NCBI GenBank assembly: GCA_002732995.1
Contig: NVTS01000054.1
Coordinates: 8,152-14,738 of the forward strand
Direction: 5' to 3'
Source: Marinosulfonomonas sp.
Lineage (GTDB): Bacteria > Pseudomonadota > Alphaproteobacteria > Rhodobacterales > Rhodobacteraceae
Length of the DNA: 6,587 nt
Below are positions 6,184 through 6,587 of the stretch, piece by piece; the first letter of the stretch is position 1; every line of letters starts with the position of its first letter. Under the pieces are notes generated by a model. The model had not been told where the DNA came from and made no database searches. It worked only from the letters and a program-made list of their open reading frames with translations. A program made the translations under genes and the position numbers.

Positions 6184-6210
6184 ACGCTTTGGCCTGTAGG
6201 GACAAAGCGT
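6184..6210. terminator. Hairpin A in the convergent intergenic region
   Basis: An exact 8-bp inverted repeat, ACGCTTTG at 6184-6191 and CAAAGCGT at 6203-6210, encloses an 11-base loop. It lies between the converging TSUP and DUF1289 genes. No T-run follows it on either strand, so it is not a classical intrinsic terminator. It may help end transcription or stabilise the 3' ends of the transcripts. Confidence 0.4.
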
Positions 6211-6239
6211 GGGGCGACGCCGTCAGGCGGCGCAACCCC
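6211..6239. terminator. Hairpin B in the convergent intergenic region
   Basis: The stem pairs 6214-6216 with 6231-6233 and 6218-6221 with 6226-6229, with one A-G mismatch (6217/6230) and a GTCA loop (6222-6225). It can be extended by GGG (6211-6213) pairing with CCC (6236-6238) across a two-A bulge. The stem is very GC-rich. It directly abuts hairpin A and begins 9 bases beyond the DUF1289 stop codon, a suitable place to end the - strand transcript, although no T-run follows. Confidence 0.45.
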
Positions 6240-6247
6240 TGAACAAA

Positions 6248-6481
6248 TCACGGCCTCTTTAATCGCGCAGCCCGCCCGCCACGACGCTTGACCACCAGTT
6301 TGCTGCGATCAGGCAGTTCTGCCATCACCTCAGCCCGTTCCTCGGAACCCATCCGTGACCACTGGCTGATCTCGTCCATGCTGCGATAACATCCGGTGCA
6401 CAGACGGGCCTCGGGATGGATCACACAGATGTCCACACAGGGCGACTCCACCTCGTCACGGCTCCAAACCTTATCCACCAC
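6248..6481 (-). CDS. DUF1289 family small four-cysteine protein
   Basis: This 77-residue protein carries the DUF1289 signature [29 protein letters not shown] (residues 13-41). Its four cysteines, Cys15, Cys19, Cys28 and Cys31 (C-x3-C-x8-C-x2-C), probably bind zinc or an iron-sulfur cluster. The C-terminus is rich in Arg and Lys ([15 protein letters not shown]), which suggests nucleic-acid contact, but this is a guess. No function is established that I know of. Two GTG codons stand in tandem at the start (6481 and 6478), and either start overlaps the end of ruvX (stop at 6471-6473). The gene therefore appears translationally coupled to ruvX. There is no ATG before the cysteine motif. Confidence 0.85.
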   Translation of the reverse strand: MVDKVWSRDEVESPCVDICVIHPEARLCTGCYRSMDEISQWSRMGSEERAEVMAELPDRSKLVVKRRGGRAARLKRP

Positions 6482-6587
6482 GTTTCAAATACCCCAAACG
6501 GTCCAATACCCCTTGCAGGATATACCCGGCCGCCACATGGTCGATCACCTCGGCGCGACGCTTTCGTGACGTATCCGCCTCCAACAG
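6471..6587 (-). CDS. ruvX: RuvX/YqgF, Holliday junction resolvase-like RNase H-fold protein, C-terminal part
   Basis: The - strand is open from the right edge to TAA at 6471-6473 and encodes 38 residues beginning [20 protein letters not shown] and continuing [18 protein letters not shown]. This matches the C-terminus of RuvX/YqgF, including the final conserved acidic residue in [12 protein letters not shown] that completes the RNase H-like active site. RuvX/YqgF proteins are implicated in pre-16S rRNA 5' processing and were earlier proposed as Holliday junction resolvases. The rest of the gene lies outside the window. Its end overlaps the start of the DUF1289 gene by up to 11 bases, suggesting one transcription unit. 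Confidence 0.88.
   Translation of the reverse strand: MLEADTSRKRRAEVIDHVAAGYILQGVLDRLGYLKRGG

Noticed and set aside
5716..6291. A 191-codon + strand open frame overlapping the end of the TSUP gene and the convergent gap.
   Set aside because: It is an alternate-frame shadow of TSUP that runs through the 20-bp element and hairpins. Its KYPRRRQ stretch is only the translated repeat element.

Overview
The window looks like a chromosomal segment of an alphaproteobacterium, most likely Rhodobacterales (Roseobacter/Rhodobacter relatives). This is inferred from the protein families and their wording, the ruvX-DUF1289 pair, and a 20-bp intergenic element (AAATATCCCCGCCGGAGGCA type) that I associate with that order. 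No rRNA, tRNA or CRISPR array is visible.

Left block (1-2817, + strand): three closely spaced genes form a sulfur module. They are the C-terminal two thirds of an ETHE1/Blh-type metallo-beta-lactamase-fold persulfide dioxygenase, a stand-alone DUF442/TIGR01244 rhodanese-like sulfurtransferase, and a SulP anion transporter with a C-terminal STAS domain. The first two are the halves of the fused protein Blh, here encoded separately. A plausible joint role is oxidation of sulfide-derived persulfide, sulfur transfer, and movement of the resulting sulfur oxyanion across the membrane. The transport direction and substrate are inferred.

Middle block (2818-4295): a strongly G-skewed non-coding spacer (about 2855-3004) is followed by the decayed late-tail end of a P2-like prophage. 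The order is a probable tape-measure C-terminus, then gpU, gpX and gpD, as in P2-like tail operons of alphaproteobacteria, with stop/start overlaps still intact. gpU, gpX and gpD each keep both ends but have lost the middle, and gpD also carries a single-base frameshift. The remnant stops about 105 bp before dusA, a known prophage and island integration target, which suggests how it arrived. A candidate sigma70-type promoter for dusA lies in that 105-bp gap.

Right block (4296-6587): dusA (tRNA dihydrouridine synthase A) and a TSUP-family (TauE/SafE) membrane permease form a two-gene + strand unit with 2 bp between them. They converge on a - strand pair, ruvX/yqgF (only its C-terminus is in the window) and a small four-cysteine DUF1289 protein whose start overlaps the end of ruvX. 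The 111-bp convergent gap holds the second copy of the 20-bp element and two adjacent hairpins. The other copy lies just after the SulP gene.

The most notable points are the split Blh module with its own SulP transporter, the end-preserving internal deletions of three consecutive phage tail genes next to dusA, and the paired 20-bp element whose two differences fall at symmetric positions. I found no convincing undescribed system beyond these.
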